A DNA stretch of 64,000 nucleotides, from positions 744,001-808,000 of the forward strand of contig JAYKXP010000001.1 of assembly GCA_037176845.1 (NCBI GenBank), given 5' to 3'. The stretch's first letter is position 1, and each line of letters starts with the position of its first letter. The notes beneath the pieces were generated by a model. That model made no database searches and had not been told where the DNA came from. It saw only the letters and a list, made by a program, of their open reading frames with translations. This DNA is from Paramarasmius palmivorus. Its lineage: Eukaryota > Basidiomycota > Agaricomycetes > Agaricales > Marasmiaceae. Below are positions 21,326 through 33,460 of the stretch, piece after piece. The translations under genes were made by a program, and so were the position numbers.

Positions 21326-24300
21326 ATGAACTCGCGTTCTAGGCAGACTCAGCATTTCCTTCCTCATTCCGATTTCCCTCATCTCCCTCCTCAGAATTAC
21401 CATCAGGACCAGTTCCAGAATCCAGCTGGAGCCACGACCAACCACACCAACAACTTCCCCATCCGACTTCAACTTCTAGGGACGACCTTTACCAAGTCCC
21501 TATTCAGCCACGAATAGAGGTCAAACGCGAACCTCAAAATATACTACCTGAACCGCCCGGAACTTCCAAACAGGAAAACAATATGGAGGATTCTATGCCG
21601 GCGACGAGCGACTTTGTCAAAAAGTTGTACAAGTGCGTGATCTCTATTGGTTTCGCCTCTTCTCTTCGATGCGATGCTCATCGTTTGTAAGGATGCTCGA
21701 GGACAAGTCTTTTCAGCACGTTGTGTGCTGGGGACCTCAAGGAGATTGCTTTGTCGTCAAAGTATGTCCCCCAATCTACATCTCTCCTGTCCCGTACCCA
21801 TTAATCATGCCATTCTTTTACAGGACATGAACGAATTCACTAAATCCATCCTTCCACGTCTTTTCAAACACTCGAATTTTGCCAGCTTCGTACGACAGCT
21901 CAACAAATATGATTTCCACAAGGTAGAGTATTGCCCGTTCTCTCTGTACCTCATACCAGGCACTCATCATTCGCAAGGTCAAAAACACCGACGACAATAC
22001 CTTTGGAGAACACGTAAGCAGCGAGTACCTTTCCGCTATCTCCTACGGGGTCTTAGACATTACCTCTTGTAGGCATGGACCTTCCGACATCCAGACTTCC
22101 ACGCTGATAGGCGTGATGCACTGGAGAATATTAAGCGTAAAGTGCCTACTTCACGCAAATCCCAAGCAAACAATTCTGCTTCAACGACGCGACCTTTGGG
22201 CGACAGCTCCAGTGGTCGCGCTGGAGGAAGTGGCAGTCCAGGACCCTCTGGTTATTACGGAGCCCCAGGACAAGGCGGGATGTACCCAGGTAGGCCTTTG
22301 CGACCGTCCCCTCATCTGCGTTGTCTCAAAAAATTATCCACGTAGATTCCTATCAAGCTAACGCTCTCCAAGCTCAAATCGACCGTCTCACGGCTTCGCA
22401 AGAGGAGATGTCCTCTCATATACGAAGTCTCGAGCGTAATATCGGAGGCTTAGAGCGGAACTTGGGCGGCCTGGAGAGGAACTATCATGAGGTTGGCATG
22501 TTTGCTCGAGTTTAGCCAAACGATCTGATTTAACTTCTTTTTCGCCCCTGTAGGTGCTTCTTGAAATGGTTGGGTTCCAGAGAAATATGGCCCAACAAGA
22601 TAGTGTAATGCAAGGACTAATTGAGTGGGTCTTGCGCGGGGGAGGCGGTGCAGGAGGTGAGGGTGAGTAGGATACATATTCTATCGAAAACGTCCCCCGT
22701 CCTTTTTTCAAATTCATCAATACTTGTTCCTTTCATTCTACTTTTTTGGGCTACTGGTGAAAAAAAGGGGCGGTAACGCACTGTAGCATAATTTCGTTCA
22801 ATGAATAACTCTATTTTTTCCCATCCCCTACTTGATTCATATCATATCTCCCCTCTCCCATTTTTCTGACCTCTGCCTCAGGCGACACGCAACCGATGTA
22901 CTGACTAATTTGCTTTTTTTTTCTCTTCCTCTATGTTGTATACAATCTGCCGTAATAACTTCAAAAATTCGAATCGAATCGCATCGCAAAATCTCAATCA
23001 CGGCGCGTTCCCGAAACCCCTGGAAATTTCCCGTTTTGTGGCCTTTGAAATGTGAATATCAATGTGGTCTTGTTCCTTCCCAATTCTTGCGGATGGATGG
23101 AATGATTTGGGGGGACTGCGTTGTTATTCTGTTTCGTTCGCCCTTTTATACTACCCGCGCGGGTTCTGGCTCTCGTTCTGGATCGTTCGCACTACTCCAA
23201 CATTCCTCGGGTTTCTGGCGTTTGTTTGGATATGGCGTTCTACCTACTGTCTTCCTATTGGTCTCACACTTACGGCTGGTCTGGACCCCGCTGATGGACT
23301 CTTCTTACGATTCTTGATCGGCGTCTGGACTTCCAATAGGCAAAGGCAAACGTCCCAGCTCTTCCAACTTCATCATCGCCACCATTATTGGCAGGCGCAG
23401 CGTCATCTTCGTCTTCTTACCCCTCTTCTTCTTCACAACCACAAGCTGGACCTTCCACTTCATCCGCCGACCTTAATTCTAGACTCTCGCTATCCTCGGA
23501 CAATCCTTTCGTTCCCGTCTCACTAGCCCAAAGGATAATAAACCCACAATATCGGGCGTACCCCGCGGACCCTAGCAATGAGACGATGGGAAGGACGGCA
23601 TTGATGAAGATGAATGAGATCAGTAGGCGCGCAGAGGGCGTCCTGAACGGCAATGGAGGTGGATACAGTAACGGTGTCTATGGTGGTCCAGCTCCTCCAG
23701 ATAACAATGTTGGTGGGGGACCTAGACCTCCCTCGAGATTATGGTCTGCCGCCACAGCTGCTGGTTTGATCAACCCTGATGGCTCTGTTGCCACCAATGG
23801 TGTCGGAGATCGCCAGATGGGTCCGGGGCCTTCAGCTAGCCTGCAGGAGGCTGGTCCAGTCAAGATAAATTCAAGACAAGAGCATTGGAGAGGATTGAAG
23901 AGTTGCAGAAGATGCGACCTGCTAGTGCAAACTACCTCAGCAACGCGGCGGCGAGGCTCGTCAATGCGATGGATACTTTCAACAACATCCATGCCGCACA
24001 GGCGGCAGGTGTACCGCCACCGCCACCGACAGGCCTAGGGATGGACTCTCAGACGTCGCCTACGGATAGTAGTAGCAGTGGTGAGGAGATGGTTATGCCA
24101 TCTGCTACAACGCCGCAAGATCAGGGCACTTCGGCGGCGTCTATGAAGTCGGAATCCTCACCTGGCATCAATCTGCCTTGGATACCTCCTATGGGATCCT
24201 ATGGCGAGGACATGAGTAGTCAGGCCTCATCAAGTACTTCACCTGCTTCGCAACAAGGCAGCTCTCCTCCTACCTTGAACACCGCGACGGCGGCACTAAA

Positions 24301-25573
24301 CAATCCGTTCCCTGACTACACCAGCAATCATCAAGGGCTGCAGGTGTACACTGTAGGCCATCTCATGCCCAAGAGCTCCATCGACGATATGAATGGTAAT
24401 TGGAGCTTCGACACTGGGATGATGGATATGTTGGGCGCCGGTGGCAACTCGATGAATAACGCTGGCTCGAGCGGAATGGTGGGATCGCAAGAGGCGAGAG
24501 CAGATGGTTCATCGATGGTCTACGACCCCATGGCTTCGTCGCAATCCGATCCTAGCTCTAGCTCTGGACCGAAGAAGCTCAGCGTGAGGCGATCGACCTT
24601 TGTACCAGGTTGGACAGTGTCGCCAAGAGTGTTGCTGGTGGATGATGACGCGGTCAGCAGGAAACTCAGTAGCAAGTTCCTGCAGGTGTTCGGATGTAAG
24701 ATTGATGTGGCTGTGGATGGTGTCGGAGCTGTGAATAAGATGAACTTGGAGAAATACGACTTGGTGTTGATGGTGAGCTTTAAAGCTAGCATCCCAAGTA
24801 GCCCGATGCTCACCTTTTGTATAGGATATTGTGATGCCCAAGCTGGATGGCGTGTCTGCGACATCACTTATAAGGAAGTTCGACCACATGACGCCTATCA
24901 TTTCGATGACCAGCAACGCCAAACCAAACGAGATAATGACTTACTATTCTTCGGGTGAGTGTATGACGGTGTTTCGTTGTTAGGGTCTTGACCGAGAACG
25001 TTCCAGGCATGAATGATATCCTTCCAAAACCTTTCACTAAGCAAGGCCTGTTGGATGTACTCGAGGTTGGTCGTTCTTTTCTTATCTTTATACGTGACTC
25101 AACGTCTGGAACTTGTCTAGAAACATCTCATGCACCTCAAAGTCATTCAGCAGATGTCTCGTAGTGTACCCAGATCAGTTGGAATACCTCCTTTGTCCGA
25201 CACAGGCTTCGAACAAGCCATGACATCTCAGGCCGCGCTCGTACAGTCGTCCTCCAATCAGCTCATGGGCCAGAACATGCCACCTTCGAACAACAGCATG
25301 ATGCCCTTCGATGGCAACCTTGGGATGGCCGGGGGGAACGACGACAACATGGGCCGAATTAATCCTCTTGCCGGAATGGGCCTAACTGATGAGCAGTACA
25401 GTATGATCCTAGCGGGTCTTGTCAGTGGGGAAACGTTTGCTGGAAGCATGAGCGGAATGGACGGAATGAATTATGATGGCTCTTCAACTAATCATGGCCA
25501 AAAACGGTCAACGGAAGATGATAACCTGGACGGAAGGGCAGTGAAACGTAGTCGCTTTGAGGTAATCGAGTAA
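21326..25573 (+). CDS. SKN7: SKN7-type HSF/response-regulator transcription factor
   Basis: Nuclear stress and cell-wall regulator fed by a phosphorelay. After a Gln/Pro-rich leader comes the HSF-type DNA-binding domain: DFVKKLYKMLEDKSFQHVVC, WGPQGDCFVVKDMNEFTKSI, FKHSNFASFVRQLNKYDFHK, WTFRHPDFHADRRDALENIK. A coiled coil follows (LTASQEEMSSHIRSLE). The receiver domain starts VLLVDDDAVSRKLSSKF; the phospho-acceptor Asp is in DLVLMDIVMPKLDG, split by an intron, with TSNAKP and GMNDILPKPFTKQG completing it. The tail is Asn/Met-rich, ending RSRFEVIE. The region 22665-23339 appears to be a long intron or to hold small unplaced exons. A one-base frame break lies at 23877-23882 between PVKINSR and ERIEELQ. 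The frame of the leader also changes near 21410-21480, by intron or indel. Confidence 0.9.
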
Positions 25574-25757
25574 CGGACTGGTTTTTTTATGGGATTTTCT
25601 TGAAACGCTTCTGTTTTGTGTTTCGCTCTACGTATTTGCTGTCGCATGTATTATTACTTAGCATGTACCCATACTCTATCGATAGACTACAATAAGTGTT
25701 ACCAATACACCGATCAACTACACCGATTCGGGTCCCAAAAGCCATGCAAGGACACGA

Positions 25758-28700
25758 TCAAGACTTGAGCACGCATTGGATTGTTTGCAAAACTTCTTGG
25801 ATATCCTCGTCTTCGTGGGCACGCTTTTCGTGTAGTGCGTTCACCAAGTCTCGGGCTGCGCGCACCTTGACTTTGATGCGTTGTTTATATCCGTCCAGTG
25901 TGCTACTGTAGGATAGAACGAGGAACTCCAGTTGCTGTGCTACTTGTGTAAGTGTACACGCTCTAATGAAAGAATCAACAACATTCGAAGAAGTTGGGAC
26001 TCAAGAACTTGCCGTTTTCGCGCATCGTCTGGAAGACGAATATGAGATTGAGGACGAGTGGAAAATGCGTCGTATAACGCGTGCCTGATACACTCGACAC
26101 CTTTATGCCGAGCATCACTCTGGTGAATGATGAATTAATATGTTTCTCTCATCATATCCGACTGATCACTCACATCGACTTTAGACGAGCCACTTTCTTC
26201 AAGGACAATGTTGACATCTGGCATCGCCTCGAAGTCGTTGACCATGACTTCTATGGGCTGATCCTTCACTTGATCCAGATCCTCACTCGACGAGGGTTCA
26301 GGCTCTGAGTGTTCAACTGTGACATGTAGCACCCCTGTGGATTCTTGGGCGTTGGTTGCAGCAGAAGGTACTTTGAAAGGAGTTTTGAAAGGTTTTTTGA
26401 GATTGGACGCAGAACTGAACGCCTTTGTAACTGCGAATGCTATGTAAGTAGGTATAGCGGAAGGACATGAAACCGCATATGAACTGACCCAATGGAGGGG
26501 GATACTCAACCTTGGGTTTTTTCGCATCATCACCAGGTCTAGCGTCACTGCTGGGCCGTTTCGTAGATAAGCTTCTGGTTCTGTTGGGTGGTATCCCGAG
26601 ATGAATAGCTGTTGTTTCTCTCCAAGGCATTACCACTGCCCCAACCCGTCTTTCCTTCTGCACGACGCGTATCGTTACAACCACTGGAGTCATCGTACTC
26701 GATCCGGTGAATATTAGCCTGACTATTTGCCCAGCCCTTCATCTGACAAAATCCTGCTTGCGCTTCTTCGTCTTCTCCGGGTACTTGCAAACCTTAAAAG
26801 ATCATGTTGAGGGGAGGTCTACGAGGAGACTAGAGTGTCCTTACATCACACATCATTTCGCAATAGCTCTTCACGGCGTCAGGGTCTGCAACGTTGATAG
26901 TCTCTCCAAAGTAACGGCAGATGCTCTGAAAGCGGATGTTTAGCACAATCAGAGGAGGTAAGGAGCAACATACTATGTGTCGACATGTATCCGTATTTTC
27001 AGCATAGGCCACGAGCTGTCATGAGGTTTTAGCATACAACAACTTGAAGGAACGGGTGTCAGATGTCACCTCGGCAAGACTCGATATAGCACGCTGACTA
27101 GGGGGAGGACCATTTGGATCTGCGTGTTCCAGTCTCTTGCTATGACTATCGGATACCCAGCGGCGAACACTGGCGACATCTTCCCTGCCTGAGGTCAAAC
27201 TGAGATGAACATACTGCTGTTCGTGTTAGGCACATGGACTGACTATAGTATAAAATACACTTCGCGTGCTATTTTCGCATTGTATAAGGGCCTGCACTGC
27301 GAAAAGAGCAATTTCACTCACTAGACCGTTACGGCCAGCTCTGCCTGTACCAAAGGCGATGAATATCGAGCAAGAAAAAGACGGAGATATCCTGTATTAC
27401 CTGTTTCTTGGTAATATCCTGAAAAATGCACGGAGTAAGAACCACGCTCGCAATAGTGATAGACTTAAGCAGTCTTTACCTTCAAAACTCTTGGGAAGAT
27501 CGTAATGTATAATGTATCTGGACAAGATCATAGGCATTAGAAGGACGCGTATCATGCTTTACACATTCAATACCTGACATCGCCCTTGTCGATTCCTAGC
27601 CCAAATGCAATAGTCGCAACTACCTAGTGAGGTAAGTATCGTACACTCAAAGACGGTCAAAGGCGTTTGCTCACCGTGTCAATGCCTCCTGCCTCTGAGC
27701 CTCCAGCAAGGGACCAATCTGCTAGTGTTTTATCCAGCGTAGCTGCCCTAAAATAGCGTCAAAGGCCGAAACTGAAAACGCAACTAGATCACCGACGGAA
27801 GTCCTCTGTGATAGGGTTTTACGCTCAAGCCTCGCCCTCTGAGATACGCGGCTAGATCGTCACACATGGCACGTGTTCTGCAGTAAATAATACCGGAAGA
27901 TGTCTTTCCTCGTCGACGATGCAATGTGGATATATACTCGCAGATCTCGGCCATACGGGCAGTCATATCGGGGTTTGACGCGTATCTCACCTGGATAGAC
28001 ATACACCGAGGTGAGCCACATTTACCCAAGGAATATCAGTATGGCGCACCTCATAGAATAGATTGACGCGATTGAACGGGTGAATGGCACGGTATAGGTT
28101 GTCTTTGTCCATATGTAACGACCGGATAATATCTTCCCGGACACTGGAATGATTTCAGCGAGAAGAACTATTATAGCCGTTGTGAACACTTACGACGGGA
28201 TAGCAGTCGCGGTCAATGCCATAATAGGTACACCTGGATAGTTATCGCGAAACACTCCCAATTTCCGATAGTCGGCGCGGAAGTCATGTCCCCATTCCTA
28301 CAAGTAGTGCTGATCAGCACCAAAATGAAATGTTCGCCATTCATGGATCATCAACGAACCGAAATGCAGTGAGCCTAACAATGAGTGAGATGGCCACTTC
28401 AGTAGACTGATGGGCAAGGTGCACGCACTTCATCTACGACTAGTCGATTGAGGTTTCCAGAGTCATAAACTTTGCGTAACAGCCTCTTAAAATCCGATGC
28501 ATTCATCCGCTCGGGAGTGGCTATCGCTCAGGGTAAGGATAGAAAGACCAAGCATTGGGTGTTGCGCACCATAAAGAAGGCGATATTCAGGGTTTCCAGA
28601 TGACATGTCTTGAAAGATCTGCAAGTGGATCTCAATAAATGCGCACAATATGACGAAGAAAGCGGGAAATATACCTCCTCTCGCTCGTACTTGGGCGTCT

Positions 28701-29434
28701 CTGAAGTGAGAGATACAACAGGCACGCCCTTCTTTCGGAGTATTTGGAGTTCTGCAAAACATGGTCAGTAAGATCCAGCAAGGGTGCCGAAGACAATTCA
28801 CGATTCTTCATTAGCGCTGTGGACATGTTCAGAATGGTCTTCTGCATGAGCTTAACAAAAAAAACACTGACCCAGGAGTGGTGATACAACGACTGTGATT
28901 CCGGTCTGTTTGATGTGAATGGTCTGGAATAGTGCAGTGACAATAAGTAAGCCTACTTCTGCCGAAGCTGCTGGGATCTGAAAGCACAAGCTCTGTAGGA
29001 ATGGGCATGGGCATCTTGCTCGAATTTGAAGGGTAGTCTCGCCTACCTTCCCCATGCCGGTGGGTGCGAGAACGAACACGTCTTGTCCTATTCATTGTTA
29101 AGCATGAATTTAATACAAGTTGATTCAAGGTAGAACGCACCTTTGACCGCAGATTCAACAATTTCCCTTTGTTTCCCTTTGTAACTCGAATGTCCAAACG
29201 CTGTGTAGCATCGCGAAATGTAGCTTCAGTTTCTTCTCTTCTTCAATGTTCAAGGGTGTGCCATACTTTCGCGCAAGACTCTAGAGTACAAGATCAATTG
29301 ACAAAGACAATGAAAATCTGTTGTGCATACCGGTGACACGCCTCTATGCGTGGATCCGAATCGTCAAACCCATCAGAGCCCGTCGTCGAGGATATAGTCA
29401 AGTCGTTCGAATCATGTACCGCGTTCAATGTCAT
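25758..29434 (-). CDS. RecQ-family DNA helicase
   Basis: Starts at 29434 ([10 protein letters not shown]). The RecQ core is assembled from many small exons: [39 protein letters not shown] (motif I), [53 protein letters not shown] (motif II, DEAH), PIMALTATA (motif III), [39 protein letters not shown] and ETGRAGR. The zinc-binding region follows (CRRYFGE-like [13 protein letters not shown], then YCEMMCDVC). The C-terminal third is polar and low complexity, with a KKPKVEY basic patch, and ends in a short coiled-coil-like tail, stop at 25758. Role by family: 3'-5' unwinding in recombination and replication repair. Divergent from the hypothetical gene at 29632, 197 nt away. Confidence 0.93.
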
Positions 29435-29631
29435 GTGGAGAGCATTCACTGATAGCGCAGCAGTTTCTAGGAACCTGCGAAGGTTCAGAGGGAAGAGAAA
29501 GAAAGCGTGGGGAGTCGTAATAATAAACAAGGCATCTTTATCGTGACCAAGTTTGTATACGCGTCAAAGGGCGTCAAAGGGACGCCCTGACGTGACCGTC
29601 ACAGCATCCTCCTTCGAATTCGCCCATCATC
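29435..29631. promoter_or_regulatory. short bidirectional promoter
   Basis: Only 197 nt separate the two divergent ATGs. It contains a direct repeat GCGTCAAAGG at about 29558-29580 and an adjacent TGACGTGACCGTCA stretch that looks like a CRE/ATF-type half-site pair. Shared control of the RecQ gene and its neighbour is an inference. Confidence 0.5.
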
Positions 29632-30549
29632 ATGGACACCTCTCCGTATACCAGCGATATTTGCTCTACACTTTGCGATGACTTTGATGCCCTCAAAGTT
29701 ATGAAAGAAAGGGAAAACGATACTGTAGCAAGTACATCACTTCAAGCGGTATGACTTCGTTACCCTCGGCGGGCTCTCAATCTCACAGCACTTACATAGC
29801 CTACTTCGACACCCTCTCCCGCAGAGAACCAGGATTACTATGGAACAACAGATATTGCTTTGTATGAAGATGCCAGCGCAGACCTTTCTCAAGGGTGTAC
29901 CCCCTCTGTCATCGAAACGCAGCCATCCCCGCTCCGTACTCCATTTCTCGGTTCTTCCGCTTCGCCTCGTCCCATTCTCCGAGCTACTACGAAAGTCTCG
30001 TTATCGCGTTCCTCTCGGGGTTGTAGATCGCCCTTCGCACCAGCAAGATGGGAATGGCATGAATCGGCGTCCCACAACCCAGCCAAACGCGGCTTTCTTC
30101 GCTTCCAGCATGATTCACTGCTCGTGATCCCAGAGGATCTTTCGATGACGTCTTCTCTGGAGGCTGCTCATTCTCTCGCACCATCCTCTGCAAGTCCCAC
30201 CCTTCCTGAATCTACCTCCACAAATCCAACGACGCCAGAGTTGACACCATCACCTACCGTTCATGACGTGCTAGTTGTGCCACCGCATCCCCGTCAGGTT
30301 TACGCGAGTCATGTCCTTAAATGCATTGACAGGAAACCCAAGTCGAGAGATAGGCCTGGTCTACTACGAAACTTGCCCCATTTCAACGTTCCAACATCAC
30401 CGCCATTTTCTTGGTCACCCGTAGCGCCGCCTTCCCCTTTGTCACCTACCTGCATACTTACGCCTCTCAAGTCACCTTTTCTAATTCAATGTAGGGACGA
30501 ATCAAAGCTTAGGGAGGACAGAGGCTACTTCACGCAATGTTCAACCTAA
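29632..30549 (+). CDS. hypothetical Ser/Pro-rich protein
   Basis: Two exons: the first from the ATG at 29632 to the donor after LQA, the second from PTSTPSP to the stop at 30549, with matching phase. About 280 residues, acidic at the N-terminus, then dominated by Ser, Pro and Thr (STNPTTPELTPSPTV and similar), with several SP/TP sites and basic patches such as RWEWHESASHNPAKRGFLRF. No domain is recognised. The composition is that of an intrinsically disordered, possibly phosphorylated nuclear or cell-cycle protein, which its pairing with a RecQ helicase gene would fit, but this is inference only. Confidence 0.65.
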
Positions 30550-31100
30550 TTTCCTTCTCCTGCCACAATACATATACCTATCGCGTTGGATACCTCTACC
30601 TTACATACATACATAATCATCTTGTTCACAATACTAGAACGCTAACCCGTGCTCCGCACGGTAGCTATACGGGAACTTGAAGTCAATATTACACGGTTGT
30701 TAAAGCTGCTAATACTCACCTGTATGCATGCCATTGTGTAATCGTGTTCAAACTAACCTGCGATAACCGTAAGTATGTACTACTGAATGATCATAGAGCG
30801 ATCTTAAAGCAAAGAATTTGCATGTACCAATCAAAAGAACACCCTGTTGTTTATCAGTCCTTTCATTGCTAGCTCGCTTAGTACTATACCCATTGATGTC
30901 CATCCCGAGACCGTAGTCTTCGGTTGCTTCAATACCCGTTACACGTTGAAGGTTCTCGAAGCTTCGAGCGGCTTGCTGATAACCTGCTGATCTTGTAACG
31001 GACAAAAGATAACTTTCCGAGTTCTAGAATTTTCTCGGCTGTTCTTTGTCTAAGCCGTTTGTCTTCCATTCTAAATTTCGTATAGTATAGACTTGTATAT
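30550..31100. other. intergenic region, no gene seen
   Basis: About 550 nt between convergent genes. A minus-strand open frame at 30748-31005 has no motif. A CCGTGC-TCC-GCACGG inverted repeat at about 30644-30661 could form a small hairpin. Confidence 0.45.
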
Positions 31101-32742
31101 CTATGATGTCCCCGCCACCGCTCGACGCGATGTCCGACTACATATCCTCCCTAATTCGATGTCGTTGCCGCTATTTTGCCCTTGAGCAAACTCTAAGGTT
31201 CCTAATGCATCTGCTGTAGATGCTCCTGCACTGGAAGCTTGGTGTTCTTCGCGTAGGTTGAGGACCATCCTATTCCCCAGGATAGATATGATGACAAGGG
31301 TGACTGGAGCTAGGAGGCCTGCTAATGACGGCTAAGCGACTATGTCAAAAGACGTGGCCGGTTGTTGAGAGTCCACTCACGTCCGGATTACTGAACAAGA
31401 CAGCATTGGCAATAAACAGCGAGAAGATCCTACCAGGGATTTGAGATATGTTGTGGTGACACAAGGGAAATGATACTCTACACGACAAGATAGAGGAGCG
31501 TGTCCTTCAGCACTAGATGGCGTAGGGTAGAACCGAGTAGCAAGGTCTTGTGTGCCAGGTACAATTGGAAACTGTCGAGAAACCAACAACAAAGTGGTCG
31601 TTTCATAAACCAAGATTGGTATCCTGCAAAAGGACGACCATATCGAACACGATCTCCTGACAAGTTGTGGCATCCACTCACCAGAAGAGCCAAAGCTTTT
31701 CGTACTTCGTGTACACTGTACACCTCTTGAAGCCTGGAGCAAGGTCGGCGGTGCCTAAAAGCTGTTGAGGTCAAGGATGACAACGCGGTAATCGCGTAAA
31801 TTCACCTTTCGTGTTGGACCCGACAACACCAATAATGGCCGTCGAGACAAGTGTGCAGATAATCATCAGGGCCAAAAGAGGCCAGCGTACATATTTTGCG
31901 CGTCCATAAAGAGCACAGACACATAGCCAAACAATGCTATCAGTGAAGACAAGTTGAAGAATGCCTATCAGATTAGGTGAGTTGACAGTGCGCATGTAGT
32001 GAGGGCGATTGGATACTCACTAGTTCCCACCAGCCAGTAGGCTATCGCGAATTTACCTGCAATTTTCCCTTGTCGATATAGATCAATGATGAGATCGTGA
32101 TACTTACAGCTAAAATGGCCTTGTGAGGACTGCAAGTATGGAGATAGAAAGGACGTGACTTACAACTAAAATGGAAAGGCGAAGTTGAGTTATCAAGGTC
32201 ATGAGGGTTTCGAGATACTAACAGCATAAGTGACATTGGTGCTAACGCGGGCTAGAAGGTTGTTGAATCGTATGGATCCGAGCCGATGATGATTTCGTTG
32301 ACCTACAAACTGTGGTGAGGCTTTGCGCCACAATTGCCAAGTACCGATTCTGATATTTATGTGAGGATTTTGAACGGACGCCGTCATAAATTGGTTGGCA
32401 TACCAAGAGAAACAGAAGAGTGACCCATCCCTTGGGGCGCTGCTAAAGACGTGCCTGTACATAAATAACGAGATGGGAGCATGATACGAGTATGTACTTG
32501 CCCAGAAAAGCCGGACCTTGACAAATTTCGGTGGTAAGAATCGTGCTATCAACGAAGTTGCTGTAACTTGCCTCTCTGTCTAAAGTCAACGACCAGTCAT
32601 AGAGTACCAGTGTCAGAGCCGCAACTACAAGCTATGAATCAATATTCCAAGTGCTGAAGATCAGCTACTGACCTTCGAGATAGCCATGCCACAAGCCGTG
32701 CTCTAACACACGGGCCACATCAATTGGGGGACTAGTAGACAT
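31101..32742 (-). CDS. multi-pass membrane protein, DUF6533-like
   Basis: Starts MSTSPPIDVARVLEHGLWHG at 32742. The first membrane segment and the conserved region read VVAALTLVLYDWSLTLDRE, VRLFW, QRPKGWVTLLFLLNRYLAIV, which is the hallmark pattern of agaric DUF6533 proteins (seven-helix membrane proteins of unknown role). Further helices include FTDSIVWLCVCALYGR and LLALMIICTLVSTAIIGVV. The C-terminus APVTLVIISILGNRMVLNLR is followed by a polar tail ending RRAVAGTS, stop at 31101. Two successive introns, 32571-32517 and 32501-32443, both begin GCAAGT and end AG; only this splicing gives the conserved reading frame. About ten exons in all; internal boundaries in the middle are less sure. Confidence 0.78.
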
Positions 32743-32841
32743 GTAAAGGCATCCTGAGGGTAGCAGGGTCGAGAGGGTTGTTTAAGTATCTCTGCAGTCA
32801 CGCATAGGGTACCCATGGTACCGATAAAATGCCATCTACCC

Positions 32842-33460
32842 TTATTCATCGTCACAGGTTTGCATTTCCAGTGACGAAGTGATCCGAACTATCCGTTTAT
32901 GTAGGACCCTGCTTTGCTGGCACCTCGTCAATTTCCAATAGGAATATGTTCGTTCATCGCCCGTGGGGTTTGCGGGGCTCGGGGGCATTGGAGCTTGAAG
33001 GTGAGATAGATCCTGAAGTTCTTCGACAAATTGGGCGGCAGTGAATATACAAGCATCCAGCAAGCATCTAAATAGTCATATTTTTTTTTTACCGAGACGA
33101 AGGTAAGCAGAACCCAGGCGAGTATCACTGTTCAACGCATCAATGGCTCTCGGTTGCTTGTTGATGGACTCTCCAAGCTGTGACAGAGTAAAAGTCGATT
33201 GCGGGCGTATGGTCTGGACTAGCGCGTATCTGAGGTTGGGACCGGTGAGGTCCTGTCTGGAGGCAGGAGGAAGAATTTGAGTCGGCAGAACTCCAGAACT
33301 TGAAGGTGGGGAGAAGGCGAGGGTTTGAGTACAAGTTTGAGACCGTGGGACGCGTTCCTGAATCGGTGATGCCGGACCCGGTCCAAAGCAAACAAGGCGC
33401 CCGTTTAAAAAAACTGCGATGATGAGGAACAAACTTGCTCATGTTCTCCTCGTTAGTCTT
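32842..33460 (-). CDS. possible small hypothetical gene
   Basis: Minus-strand coding-like stretches: LRYALVQTIRPQSTFTLSQL, AIDALNSDTRLGSAYLRL, then across a short break LDACIFTAAQFVEELQDLSH and ERTYSYWKLTRCQQSRVLHK, ending at a stop at 32842. The composition is protein-like and helical, but the start is unclear and would overlap the mpaB-like gene at 33441. The break at about 33080 is too short to be a normal intron unless its boundaries are wider. No family recognised. It may be a small gene or a remnant. Confidence 0.35.

Noticed and set aside
22665..23339. Splitting the SKN7 locus into two separate genes
   Set aside because: The DNA-binding domain, coiled coil and receiver occur in the right order on one strand, as in known SKN7 proteins, so one gene with a long intron is preferred.
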